Shown here: positions 21,300-34,271 of the stretch, piece by piece | How the letters are laid out: each line of letters starts with the position of its first letter | Position numbering within the stretch: the stretch's first letter is position 1 | From: Allolobophora icterica | Taxonomy: Eukaryota; Annelida; Clitellata; Crassiclitellata; Lumbricidae | Assembly: GCA_963556255.1 (NCBI GenBank) | Contig: OY744605.1 | Coordinates: 86,705,539 to 86,769,538, forward strand | DNA length: 64,000 nucleotides | Direction: 5' to 3' | The notes under the pieces: generated by a model | Seen by the model: only the letters and a program-made list of their open reading frames with translations | What the model was told of the DNA's origin: nothing | Database searches by the model: none | Made by a program: the position numbers and the translations under genes

Positions 21300-22410
21300 G
21301 TACAATAAAGACCCATTGTTACATCATTTCAATTATGAAACACTATGAAACACGTTTTTTGTTAACAAATTTAAATTTAAGAATAAAGGCCCTTTTACGT
21401 CATTTTTATTATGAAACAAGTCTGTTGTAGGCCTATAAGTTTTAATTTTAAAACCAAAGACCCGTTGTTATGTCACTTCAATTATGAAACACACAATTTA
21501 GTAATTTTTAGATTGATAGAATACAGGCATTTGTTAGGCCTATGTCACTTCAATTATGAAGAAGTGCATTGTTATTATACGTTTACATTCAGAGAATAAT
21601 TAAAGGCCTTTCTTACGTCACTTCAGCTATGAAACAGTCTACTGTTAGGCCTATTAAGTTTAAATTTAGACAATAAAGGGTTATAGTTACGTCATTAGGC
21701 CCCCTACAATTGTTAAAACGTCTATTAAATTTATTCTCAGATCAACTTACATAATAACCGTTGTACGTCTGTCTGTCCCGTAAACAAACACTATTGTGAC
21801 GTCACTATACTGCCGCCTTGGCGACGGTTGTCTTGACGGTTGTCTTGACGACTGCTATAGGCCTATAATATGACGTTATTGTTATCACTGCAATAATAAT
21901 TGTTTTTTATATACCGTGATTTTTCACGGGTTTACAGCTAGTATAGAAATAAAGGCCTTGGTAACGTTACTTAACTCATGAAAAGTCTATTGTTATTAAG
22001 TTCAAAGTTAGAGAATAAAAGACTATCATTCGTTAAGTACATCATTTCGATTATGGAACACCTCTATAACTAATAATTTTAGATTTAGAGAAAAAAGGCC
22101 TTTGTTACGTCACTTCAATTATGAAATAGTCTATTAATGTTATTATAGGCCTAAGCTTAAATTTAGAGAATAGGCTCAAATGCCTAGGCCTATTGTCACG
22201 TCATTTCAATTGTGAAACACCTCTATTGTTTGTAGTTTAAGATTTAGAGAATAAAGGCGATTCTTACGTCACTTCAATTATGAATAAGTCTATTGTTATT
22301 AGTTTCAAATCTAGAGAATATTAAAGACCTATTGCTACGTCACTTCAATTATGATTGACACACGCTTCCATAACGAAACACGTCTATTGTTTCTATTGTT
22401 AGTAATTTTA
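21300..22410. repeat. diverged tandem array with CRE-like sites
   Basis: About 12 imperfect copies of a 70-110 bp unit with the words GAGAATAAAGGCC, TTACGTCACTTCAATTATGAAA (split here for length: TTACGTCACTTC then AATTATGAAA) and GTCTATTGTTATTAG. At least eight copies keep ACGTCA. An unrelated stretch at about 21720-21940 interrupts it and has a full TGACGTCA near 21798 and a doubled GACGGTTGTCTT. Confidence 0.8.
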
Positions 22411-22507
22411 AATCATTATTTTTATTTTCATTATTATATAATTATTGTTGTTATTGTTATTATATTTATTATTACGCTTATCGTCGTTATTATTATACGT
22501 ATTGCTA

Positions 22508-22642
<135 letters not shown>

Positions 22643-23359
22643 TTCGGAATTGCGCATAAATGGCGCCAAATATAGATTTATTGGGCGCCATTATTATCAT
22701 TTAACGCTCTTGAAGGGGAAACGATGCGCAGTTTAGTACCCTCACTTTCTAGAACAAAGTTACGCCTGTGATCTGACCGGAACTCAAGTGTATGTGACAC
22801 ATTATAAAACGACGCCATTTCATTGTGTACACTCTACAGTTTTACTGAACAGGGCCACCACATTTGTTAATCCGGCCCTGCGTGTTGTTATGGCCAATCA
22901 TATTGCATGAAATTGGAGTGATCAGTCAGCAGTAATTAAGACAGGTCACGGCACGCATTCACCGCTGCCGCAAGTAAGTAAATTACAGTAATCTCAATTA
23001 GGTAAATAAAATAATGGTATGGCTCCAGGTTCGTCTATCGTCTTGGAGTCTAACTCAGACTCAGCGAGCGACGGCCGACTGTCACCGACGGTGCGAAGCC
23101 TTCGTCTAGGCGAGCGGTAAATTGCTCGCCGGTGCCTTTGCTAGGCGAGCGACAATGGAGAGCGATCGATCGCTCGCCTTAGGCCTAAATCAGACGCTCT
23201 GCCAGTAACATATAGGCCTAAAAAGTTAAAAAACTCGTATTTTTTTCATATTTTCAGCTAACTGAATGTCAGATTTTGTTCAGAATTTCTTGCTGACCTC
23301 AAAAACATATTTTATGCTTGTAGCACCAAAATGCAGAATGTTACGCTAATTGCTCCGAT

Positions 23360-23640
23360 TTATAGAAGAAGAGCAGTCCGGTTTAAGGTAGCCCTGAGGC
23401 AGCCACGGGTAGGAAGTGTTAACGACTTCATTTTCTTAGCGTTGACATACGAGGGCGGGTGGCCAGTCCTCTCCTTTGCCGTCTCATCTTCCCACTGACA
23501 GTGTACGGCCAGTCTACTCATCATAGCTGAGTTGGCTAGGGGTGCAAGTGGAACAGAAATCTCGAACCAAATTTCTGCCCTGGCGGGGATTGCCAGTCTA
23601 GCGCTCTAACCACTACACTACCGAACACCCCCACCTCCGA
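23360..23640 (-). mobile_element. tRNA-derived SINE family 2
   Basis: Read on the minus strand: tRNA-like head TGTAGTGGTTAGAGCGCTAG, then a hairpin around AGAAATTTGGTTCGAGATTTCT, CTAGCCAACTCAGC, and a shared 3' half with AGAGGACTGGCCACCC and GAAAATGAAGTCG. The same order is seen at 44396-44690 and, for the first half, at 41806-41945. Confidence 0.78.
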
Positions 23641-24092
23641 TTTGTAACAAGACATCTAATCGCAGTGTTTATATAAGCCTATTTAACGACGCATTCATGT
23701 CCATTATGGTTAGCTGAGCTCAGATGTAATCACGATCATGATATCAAAGCTTATTTATAGATTTTAACAAAGTAGCCTACCTCATGTAGGCCCTAAGGCT
23801 GACCAAAAAGTTACAAGCTGGTGGGATATTAGAGGGCAGGTACTAAGATGGATTCAAAGTTGCAATATATGATCTCTCGGGTGTTCAAAAATTAGGGGGC
23901 ATTGTTCTGGAATGGCTATAGTCTTCGCTGGCGGTTTTATCGGTGCAAAAGGTGCTAACAAAAGCGACAGCATTGAAGCGTTGGATTGTTATCATCATTA
24001 TAATTATTTTTCCCGAGGTACATGTAATCCCTGATGAGTCTAAAAAATTATGCTAGGAGCTGTTATGGAATATCTGAAAAATCAGGCCTCGT

Positions 24093-25741
<1,649 letters not shown>

Positions 25742-25871
25742 CCTATTATTATTATTTTTTACCCGAGGTAGGGGCCTAGGCCTATATATGATCCCTCAGG
25801 TGCAAGATAGGCCTACTAATTAATGATGTTGACTCTGGAGTGGCCGTCCTGATCAAGATTCGGGAGAACAA

Positions 25872-25875
<4 letters not shown>

Positions 25876-25955
<80 letters not shown>

Positions 25956-25985
25956 CATTATTATTATTATCGTCATCATCGTCAT
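25876..25985. repeat. (ATT)n microsatellite
   Basis: About 80 bp of ATT units followed by a mixed ATT/ATC tail. 25986-26769 shows no supported gene. Confidence 0.96.
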
Positions 25986-26769
25986 AACGTACTTCCTAAT
26001 TATTCGCGAGATGGCGATAGCTACACACAAGGCATCTTCTGTGACCTTTAGACTTTATTAAGATTGTTCGTGATGGCCTTGGAGAGTATGACTAATCTTG
26101 AAGGAGGCTGACTGCGAGTATTTGACTATCCTGCATAATACATCAATGGGCTGACAAGGGGGTTATTTGTTCTAAAGCGAAAGCCCAAGTCAGATAATTA
26201 ACACTTTTAATTGATTCGCCAATGATTGCTTTGCCATTAAACAATGACGAATTAAAAGTAAACAGACCTCTGCTAATTTAATTGATTTCGACTCTCATTG
26301 GCGTAATTTGTGAGGGTACGAGGGGTATCCGCCCTATCCCCCACTTTTTAAACAATGCCAATCAATATTTTCTTATTGTGCCTTCCCAGAGATCGCAGTC
26401 TCAGTTCTTGCTTCGTCTATGTTTCTGTGGGATCGTCACCGCTATGCAAGAAAAACGACAATTCGGAACCAGTCTGGAACTGTTTAGCTTTAACCAGCAG
26501 AGGATAGTTGGAAGAGTTCGGTTTCTGTCGCGAGTGGAAAGCTGGAGGAGGAAGGAGAGCGGAGGAGGAATGAGGCGGATAGGAGGATGAGCGAAATGGT
26601 GGAGATCTTTGGAGAGATGGAGAGTTCCAAAGAGTTGGTGAAACGTAGATTAAGGAGCGGTTGCAGAATTTCAGAAAAGGAGGAGACGGGTTCAGTCACA
26701 AGGGAAGTTCATCTTTCACAGATGATCTCCTAATTGCCCTCTTTTAAGACCTGACCTAAGGACCGTGAT

Positions 26770-26880
26770 TATAATTGTAAACTACAAATTGCAAAAGCGC
26801 CACTCAAATGCTAAGCGTAGGGAACCAGTTTATTCACGAACGCTGCGTCTTATCAGACGGGGTTGTCCAGAGATATAAAG
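26770..26880. repeat. interspersed repeat family F, copy 1
   Basis: Shares ACCAGTTTATTCACGA and GCTGCGTCTT..TCAGA words with 57470-57560 and 63628-63690. On the minus strand it contains AATAAA (26829-26834) and lies about 500 bp past the ELF-like stop codon, so it might provide that gene's polyadenylation signal; this is a guess. Confidence 0.5.
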
Positions 26881-27188
26881 TGAAGACCCGAGTTCAGTTG
26901 CCATGAAGACAAGAGAGGAGCTGCCGAGGGGGCATTTTAGTCGAGGAAGATTGGAAGGCGGAGTAACAGATGGGTGGGGGAGGATTTCTTGAAGATACGA
27001 TTGGACTGTCAGAGGTTAAATTTCGCTTCATGACGACGATGATTCTTTGAGGACGACATCGCTGGAGGTCTGGTCATCAACAACGATCATGGGATCTGAT
27101 TTCAAGAGACGACCTTTGAACTCTGCTTCGGAATTGTCGTCGAAACAGTTTATCTGAAGCGATAGATCTGGAGTAGAAGGAATCCTGT

Positions 27189-27335
27189 CTACAGGATGGT
27201 TCAAAGGGTGGTTCATAGGATGGTTCAAATGATGGTTAAAATGATGGTTCAAAGGATGGTTCAAAGGATGGTTCAAAGGATAGTTCAAAGAATGGTTCAT
27301 AGGATGGTTTAAAGGAAGGTTCATAGGATGATTCA
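27189..27335. repeat. 12-bp GATGGTTCAAAG minisatellite in ELF-like 3' UTR
   Basis: About 12 copies with AAAG/ATAG/AATG variation. It starts directly at the stop codon of the ELF-like gene on the minus strand, so it would be the start of the 3' UTR. Confidence 0.9.
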
Positions 27336-27616
27336 AAGGACTCTCTCTCTTGGTTTCAAGTCTTTTGTTTCGTTGTCATTGCTCCTCCTCTGCCAGGACT
27401 CGATGATCGCAGATCCAACTGACGCAAACCTTGAATCGAAACTCAACATCGGTGACTTTAGGATGTTCTTCGATGTCTGGCTAATGTCCTTGAGGAAGCT
27501 CTTGTCTTCGTCGAAGATCCGATCCCCATCGTCTGAACGATGGTCGAGATGTCCTGGCTCGTCTTCCGAAGTGAGCATCGCTTCCGGTAGACTGTGGCTG
27601 CTGCTGCTGCTGCTGG

Positions 27617-27656
<40 letters not shown>

Positions 27657-27783
27657 GGTCGTTGCTGTGTCTGCATGCGGTGGATGACGACCTGCAGCGC
27701 CACCTGTTGATGGCAGGTGCGCGAACTGATAGACAAGTCTCTGGCGAGCGACCTTCCTGAGAACTCCGCGAAGATAGTAGTAC
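27333..27783 (-). CDS. ELF1/2/4-like: ELF-like exon 4 (end of ETS domain, C-terminus, stop)
   Basis: Acceptor GTCGTTGTTGCAG. One base completes Arg, then [20 protein letters not shown] finishes the ETS wing. A Ser13-Thr-Ser6 tract coded by (AGC)n at 27597-27654 follows, then an acidic tail with [19 protein letters not shown] at 27333-27335. A later, unseen splice donor inside this exon is possible but not needed. Confidence 0.92.
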
Positions 27784-30700
27784 CTGCAACAACGACCACC
27801 ACGGTTATACTCCGCGTATATATATATATATACATACATATACATACATATATATATATATATCCCACGTGTATTATGCGTATAATTATATAATTATATG
27901 CAGTCGAAGTGATGGGGTATAATTATAATTACAAGCGATGTACGTGTATAATATATTCAAGTAATGGCATTGTGTGTATAGAGGACCATTTTGTATAAGA
28001 AATCGAGATTTTGGAAGAAATCCTACTTTACAGGACGAAGGAATATACAAATAAGAAACATACACAATACGGGTCATTACAGATAGTTTATAGATGAATA
28101 TATAATATACATGATATACACATACATATATATATATACATATTGTACATATACGTATACACATGCATACTCATTTTGTACACGAGTATAGAGTAGATTA
28201 ATGCAAGAATGTCTTCGTTCAGTCATATACTCATCTGTTTCTTTGTTATTGTTTTATCACCTGAGCGCTCGTCCCATTGTTTCGTAGGTCATGGCTGGTT
28301 TGTTCTTATGCAAGCCCCACAGCTTAGAGACGGTCTTTGAGTCAACGAGTTTGAAGATTCCTCTGCTACGGTCGATCCAAGTGATGTGATGGGGACAATG
28401 GTCGCTGCTGCTGAGAAGATGCAAGAGGAACTGCCAGAGAAAGACAGGATGACCGCTCCCTCCTCCTCCTCCTCCTCCTCCTCCTCCTCCTCCTCCTCCT
28501 TCTCCTCCTCCTCCTCCTCCTCCTCCTTCTCCTTTCCTTCCTACTCTTATTCCTTTGTCTCCCTCTGCTGCGTTCGAATGGCCACCTGCACATCAGAAAA
28601 ACGAAACATCATTAGGCCCCTACTCTTATTATAGCGAATGCTATTATTCGTTACTTGGAGCCAGATAGCTCTGGCTAGAATCTCAGTCAGCCGGAAGTCA
28701 ACAGATAAGGACCTATTCAGTTGTAAAAATTGACGTTAAATTGTAATTGTAATTTGTAATCTATAACTTCTATTGCGCCGGTGTCTAATGCACAAGGCAT
28801 CAACCGATGGCACACCAAAACGAAGCCGTAATCAGTTTAGTTTGACTAGATTTTGTTTCTTTGCTTTTCACTTGATTTGGAAATCAACGATGCAAAGTCT
28901 TCCAATTGCAACTATTGGACGACACAGATTTCTGTTGCTACTTTCATTCTTATTATAAGCCAAAATTTCTCAACTTCGAACAATTTCACTTTTTATCAGT
29001 TTACAGTTTACAACTGATCTGATATCGCGTAGTAAACGATTTTCAACAGCGATGCTTAGTATCATAACATAACATAATTTATAGGGGTTTTAATTGGTTC
29101 AGAAGTCTGTGTTAGAACCACTGCAAATTAACCTGCAATGCTTAATAGCCCAATTTTCCTAGCTTCTTCTTAAAAGCTGTTATTGTGTCCACTGAGACAG
29201 TACAATCATCCAAACCACTCCACAGGTCTACAACTCTTGCACTGAAGAATTTCTGCCCTAATATTCCTTTTGGCTTCTTAAATAATTTATACCTGTATCC
29301 CCGAGTTACCTTGTTTGGTGCTAGTTCAAGGAACCTCTCCCACTGCAGTGCTTCCTTTCCAGTGATAATCTTATAAGCTTCAATTAGATCTCCTCTGCTC
29401 CACGTTCTCTCCAGTGTTGTTAGTTCACATCGTTTCAACCTTTCTTCGTAGCTCAAATTCGTGTAGCCCAAAATAATTTTTGTAGCTCTCCTTTGCACTT
29501 TCTCCAGTTTATCCATGTTCTGTTTCAGGTATGGATGCCATACCTGGATACAACTGGTGCTTAACTAGCAAAGCTTCCTCCTTCATCAAAGCATTCCTTT
29601 CTCAAGCTCCATTTTCCAGGTCATCCTGTCTCTTCAGGTCCTGTGATAAGATTCCAGTCGGATACTGGATATCAGTGTTGGTATATATTTATGAGTAACT
29701 GGACCGCGTCAGTAGATACCGGTAATGCTCTATTCTGATAATGTAGTATTCCGATAATATCTTATTCTGATAATAATGTATCGCACATTTTTCATATTTA
29801 GTTTTCTGACAGTGTGCCATTTACAGTGTTGGGTAAACTCAGACAAGAAATGAGTTAAATCAAAACTCAACTCATGCACCTCAAAATGAGTTTAAACTCA
29901 AACTCAACTCATCCTAAGTGAAATGAGTTAACTCAAACTCAGTTGTTAAATGAGTTAAACTCACACGTTTCATACTAGCATGTTCTAATCGAGCAACAAT
30001 TTTTCCATCACGCATACTTGTAACAAAAAAATATTTTCCATCAAGAATACATGGTACTTCAGCCATGTTGTTCTTAACTGTTCACAATATACAAAATATA
30101 CAGTGCTTAAACACTGTCCGCTAGCAGTGTTTACGATCCTCCCTGCCGTCACCACTCACCAGTATGGAAAGCCGACGATATAAAAAAAGGCTTGTTTTAA
30201 CATAATATGTGCAGAGTTCCGAAGAGTGAGTTGAGTTTAAAATAATTGACAGTTACAACTCAAACTCACAGAAAATATGAGTTAACTCAAACTCATAACT
30301 CACACTCTTTAAGGTGAGTTAACTCAAACTCATAAATCACAGCAAGTGAGTTAACTCGTGAGTTTAAACTCATCTGAGTTAACTCATACCCAACACTGGC
30401 CATTTAGATAGTGACCGAGTCTCTTGCCAGTGTGGGCCTATTATGCCGCCTATAGCCTATGTCTACGGTCGGTACAAGAGGGTCTCCGATGATGTGGCAC
30501 CATTCCATTCAAATGGGCAGCGGTGATAAAGAATCTCATCCGGTCAATTGATTGAAAAATTAGCAGGGTCGATGCCTTTTACCCAATCCCTATAGAAAAT
30601 ATGAACATATGTTACACTGATTCTGTTTACGCTGAAACCAATATTTTAATTACTGATTCGTGTGGTTGCATAATCACTTCGGATATTTTTTAGGCCAAGG

Positions 30701-33700
30701 TGTGATTTCTGAGGAGAGTGGGGATTCCCCAGCACTGGCTTGAACCCACCTCCTCCGAAGTTACGGTTCGCTGCTGCCGACGGGTCTTTCCCTTCTCTGC
30801 ACCCCCCACACAAGATCCAACTCTTCTTGGCCTCATTTGGACAAAATGTCCAAAGTCCATTTATGGTCCAACTTCCTTTTCCTGATCACAGAATCAATCA
30901 ATGATGAACAGACTTTCAATCAATAATAGAAAATCCACCAATGATTATTTAGACAATCAGGAAATGGGATATGAATAAATTATAAATATTAATAAGCAAG
31001 GATTAAATGACTTTAGACAGTCAATCATTGATTAATAAATAGACACACAATGATTAATAGACAACCAATTGATGATTAATAGCCAGCGAATCACTGATTA
31101 ATTGACAGTCAATCAATGAAAAATAAGGATTAATAAAAGGTCAATCAATGATTAGCAGACAATCAATCAATCAATAGCAGAAACGCACCTTTCCTTCGTC
31201 GTTGTTCCTGTTTAACGAAGCGTGACGTAGGACTGGCTCTATCTTCCGGAAGGACATCGCTTGGAAAGGGAGTGGCAGGAGATGACGTCCATTGTCCAGA
31301 CGAAGAAGAAGACGAGGTCCTCTGCTGACACACGGTCTCGCCTTCGTTCTTGTTGTTGTTGTTGCTGCTGCTGTTGTTGTTGTTGTTGTTGTTGTGGTCG
31401 ATCGTCCAGGTGGCGCCACTAACCGGCGTCGCTAGTAGTTTTGAGGCGGAGCTAGCGACGGTTGATTGACAGGACTGGGGTGAAGGAGGTCGTCGAGAGT
31501 CTCTGGTGACCAATGAGTACAAGACAAAAGGGTGGACAAGACGGGAACAAGATACGACGGTTGGTACGGTCGAAGGAATTTTGGTCGAGTATTGGGGGAG
31601 GGGTGGGTAGATTTGGCAGGGTTGGGGGTTGGTGGGTAGGATGTTACCTTCAACGGTGCCGAGAGGGGGCTCAAGTCGTTCAGATGAGTTTGACCCTGAA
31701 AGAAAGAGAGGAAAATAAGCTCTGATCATCATCTATCTAATTCTAATTAGAACCAGACACACGCCAACATCGTCCATATGTTATCATTCGATGATGAACG
31801 CTGGCGCTATCTGGCGAATAATGAGAGGGTAACATTTTGTTTAGGAGCGGGGTAAAACTCTCGAAAATCGAAATAGCTTTTGATAAAGGCTTTCGTGGCA
31901 AACGGTGAGCATCAACAACAACTACGAGTACGATAACATCAAACAAAACAACAACATTATCGTCGTCATCATCATCATCATCATTATTAATAATTGATTT
32001 TGACGTCAGCATACTTCGTCATCAGGTGAATTCGACAAACTGTCGAGTCATCGATGACTTCAATGTCGGTCAGTTTAATCTCTTAAAGTCTTAAACCCAA
32101 ACTTCCTCAGTCAAGTCAGTCCAGGTGCGCTTCCGTCTTTCCTGATATTGTGTCTGTTTGTGTGACCTTCTATGAGTGAGATTGTTGCTTCTGCTATGTA
32201 TACTGTTTAACGACACTGTGTCAAAACGGAGATGATCAACATCGCCCTCCTCTATTATCCAACCTTGGGACTGGCACCGCTAAAAGCGGCATTGACAGAG
32301 TTTCTGAGACGAAGAAGGTAATCTTTGCTTAGCGATGCTGTGTCGTAACAATGATGATTATCGTCGCCCTCCTCCTTTATCCAGGTTCGGACTGGCACCA
32401 CCCGAAACCGGCAGCAGCGGCGTTCTTCGTCACGCTTGGTCGCTCAGCCGCTACATGACGTCATGAATGCTGGGAGTCAAAGACGAGGGTGTGCCGAAAC
32501 CCCTCGTAGCAACCAAAACAGGAACCAATGCAAACATACAACCACGCATAGAAACACGAGTACAACTCTGTGAGTGGATTCAATCTGCTCTGTAATGGGT
32601 TACGTGCGCCATTGTGGTCTACTGTACACGTGTGTACGTGTCGCTAAGTGTATGCATGTGTGTAGGCCTATGTGCATATGCATGTGTGCATGCATGTATG
32701 CGTGTATGCCAATTTATTGAACATCATGGTATAGCAAAAGATGATGGTAGTAATTGTGTCGGGGTCATTAGGGGTTAAAGTGTCACTCATGCAGAAAAAG
32801 ACAACTGTTCCGGTTTCAGTGAAGCAGGGAGTCCCAATAAAACAGTTCAACAGACGGTGACTTATGACTCGACTACTGCAATTCTATCTCTCTTGTCACG
32901 CTCTGTTAATGGTCGCTCCTCTCTTCGATCAGCATCTGCTGGAAAGTTGGAAAGTACATGTATGTTGTTCCTGGTACACTTTTGTCTTTGGCCGGCGTTC
33001 ATTCACAGTTCCCGCTCCCTCCATCTGAAACTGTATACCTCCTCATGTTCGCAATTTTCCCACCGAGAGACTCTCTCTCGCTCTAAACTGAAAACTTACC
33101 TCTTCCAGTCTACCAAGTATGTCTTTTGAAGGTTGCCCGCATTGTGTACTTCTGAACTTCGTATACAAGGATGGAATTGTTTTGCTAACTGCTGTAATAT
33201 TTTCCTTTATAATGACATTTAACATCATAATAATTATGCTAGCGCAGAGAGCAGTGCTTCTGTGATGTCCTTAAAAGCGGCTATATTAAGTATTTAGATA
33301 CACACATACATTATAAAATTGCAGTTGCACCGTATGGCAAAACCATTTGTACTGTAAAGTGTAGAACTGATCAACTGTTAGTCGTCACATTTATCTGTGG
33401 CTTTAGAGACTTTAATGTATTGTCTGGCACCAGAACACGACGGACGCCATTTTCTCCATGAGAGAGGGGAACTAGGACATAAGTTTACCACTTGTAGTCT
33501 TCTGCAAATGATGGATTGCTCGGCGGTGACGTCATCGTGTGTCGCAGACGCAACCACCTGTTGTCGCTCCATCCTATATCGAAGCAATTTCGTCCAGAGA
33601 CTCTCAATATGATGCTCTCTCTACTGTGAATGGGAATTCGTTCTTTATAGGTTCTACGTGTTTGCGTGTGTGTGCGTGTGTGTGAGTGTGGGATTCTCTG

Positions 33701-34271
33701 CTGGTGGCATTTCAAGTATGTTGTGCAATGTTTGTCTTACTGGGGATAATATGTACTTAATGACAACATTTAGGATAGCGTAGAAGCCGCCTCTGATTCT
33801 TTGAGTGGCGCTATATAAATTATCTCAATCAACAAACAACTAACAATTACACAGAGATGGCCTATATACATGACGACCTAATATCTGAGTTATAAGTTAG
33901 AAGAGACGTTTACCTGTAGAAGAGCCTCTTCTTCTTCTTCTTCTTCTTCTTCTTCTTCTTCTTCTTCTTCTTCTGTATGGCAACCACCTGTTCCCTTCCT
34001 TCTGCTTCAGTCGGGAGTTCGTCGTCAGGTTCAGAGCTTCCTCCTCCTCCTCTTCCTCTTCATCGATAGCAAAATCCTCAGTCGATCCATCCTCACTCGA
34101 AGACGAGGATTCAGCCGCTGACCGTAAACCATCGATCCTCCTCATCCTCCTCCTTCTCGCCAGGTCAGAACTGAGGTCGAGCGGAAGTGATGCATCTACT
34201 TCCGGTTCATCTCCGATGGATGAATGTTGATGGACCGTGGAAGAGCGAGACAGATCGAGGATGCTCATCAT
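27333..34271 (-). CDS. ELF1/2/4-like: ELF/E74-like ETS transcription factor, four coding exons
   Basis: Exons on the minus strand are 34271-33914, 31695-31189, 28585-28261 and 27783-27333. Introns of 2218, 2603 and 477 bp all have GT-AG ends, and phases 1, 1 and 2 match at every joint, giving a continuous 546-residue protein. Order: acidic and Ser-rich N-terminus with PLDLS at 30-34 (CtBP-type motif), Glu and Arg tracts, Pro/Ser/Asn-rich middle, basic linker (QRRRKGG), Gly/Glu tract 307-331, ETS domain about 336-418, then a Ser tract and an acidic tail. The ETS domain keeps the three core tryptophans and the recognition-helix arginines in [19 protein letters not shown] and LVYQF point to the ELF1/2/4 (Drosophila E74) group. 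Known role of the family: nuclear factors binding GGAA sites. Any exon upstream of 34271 would be non-coding, because a stop codon in frame directly precedes the ATG. Confidence 0.93.
27815..27900. repeat. (TA)n and TACA tract in ELF-like intron 3
   Basis: AT alternation with TACATA interruptions lies within 35 bp of the acceptor of exon 4. The remainder of intron 3 is also AT-rich. Confidence 0.85.
28261..28585 (-). CDS. ELF1/2/4-like: ELF-like exon 3 (first two thirds of ETS domain)
   Basis: Acceptor CTGATGTGCAG, donor CTCAG/GTGATA. A (GGA)n tract codes 23 Gly and 2 Glu and leads directly, in frame, into [10 protein letters not shown], then [16 protein letters not shown] and [15 protein letters not shown]. 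The exon ends inside the last Arg codon of the recognition helix. Confidence 0.93.
28742..28840 (-). repeat. reverse-oriented SINE tail in ELF-like intron 2
   Basis: Same words as 14672-14750 (CTTCTATTGCGCCGGTGTC, TAATGCACAAGGC, CACACCAAAACGAAGCCG), about 85 percent alike by eye. Confidence 0.55.
29140..29560 (-). pseudogene. CR1/Jockey-group LINE C-terminal fragment
   Basis: A 124-residue frame (29142-29516) with the pattern typical of LINE ORF2 C-termini: [27 protein letters not shown], a [10 protein letters not shown] turn and [13 protein letters not shown]. No catalytic part remains. Lies in ELF-like intron 2. Confidence 0.82.
29816..30406. mobile_element. hAT-type MITE rich in GAGTTAACTC palindromes
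   Basis: The element is 29824-30398 (575 bp) with ends CAGTGTTGGGTA and, reversed, CAGTGTTGGGTA. It is flanked by a perfect 8-bp duplication GCCATTTA at 29816-29823 and 30399-30406. Both arms are filled with GAGTTAACTC and AACTCAAACTC words. No coding capacity. Lies in ELF-like intron 2. Confidence 0.95.
30890..31180. repeat. CAATCAATGATTAATAGA-type minisatellite
   Basis: Eight or more imperfect 25-35 bp units. It abuts the donor side of ELF-like intron 2 (exon 2 ends at 31189). Confidence 0.7.
31189..31695 (-). CDS. ELF1/2/4-like: ELF-like exon 2
   Basis: Acceptor TTTCCTCTCTTTCTTTCAG is near ideal; donor AAAG/GTGCGT. 507 bp, phase 1 at both ends, so it could be skipped without a frameshift. 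Encodes a Pro/Ser/Thr-rich segment, an Asn7-Ser3-Asn4 tract coded by (AAC)n, a Ser6 tract, and [10 protein letters not shown], in which VKQE fits the sumoylation consensus. No folded domain seen. Confidence 0.88.
32205..32425 (-). repeat. interspersed repeat family D, dimer in ELF-like intron 1
   Basis: Two units about 118 bp apart. On the minus strand each has GGTGCCAGTCC, then GAGGAGGGCGA, then GACACAGTGTCGTTAAAC (first unit). The same unit is single at 44275-44375 and double at 62165-62395. Confidence 0.72.
32895..33300 (+). pseudogene. possible L2-like LINE 3' end
   Basis: A short frame ending [20 protein letters not shown] has the look of an L2-type ORF2 C-terminus and is followed about 160 bp later by AGCGGCTATATTAAG, a possible decayed tail word. 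Weak. Confidence 0.35.
33914..34271 (-). CDS. ELF1/2/4-like: ELF-like exon 1 (start codon)
   Basis: Starts with two ATG codons at 34271 and 34268. An acceptor-like CTGTAACTGCAG lies 15 bp upstream of a short out-of-frame ATG, suggesting a spliced 5' UTR. Encodes residues 1-119 plus one base. Contains Ser5, Glu8 (71-78) and Arg16 (100-115); the Arg tract is coded by an (AGA)n microsatellite at about 33925-33972. Donor CAG/GTAAAC. Confidence 0.85.

Noticed and set aside
22852..22885. hAT ends (CAGGGCC...GGCCCTG)
   Set aside because: The two ends are only about 35 bp apart with no target duplication; probably chance or a remnant of one end.
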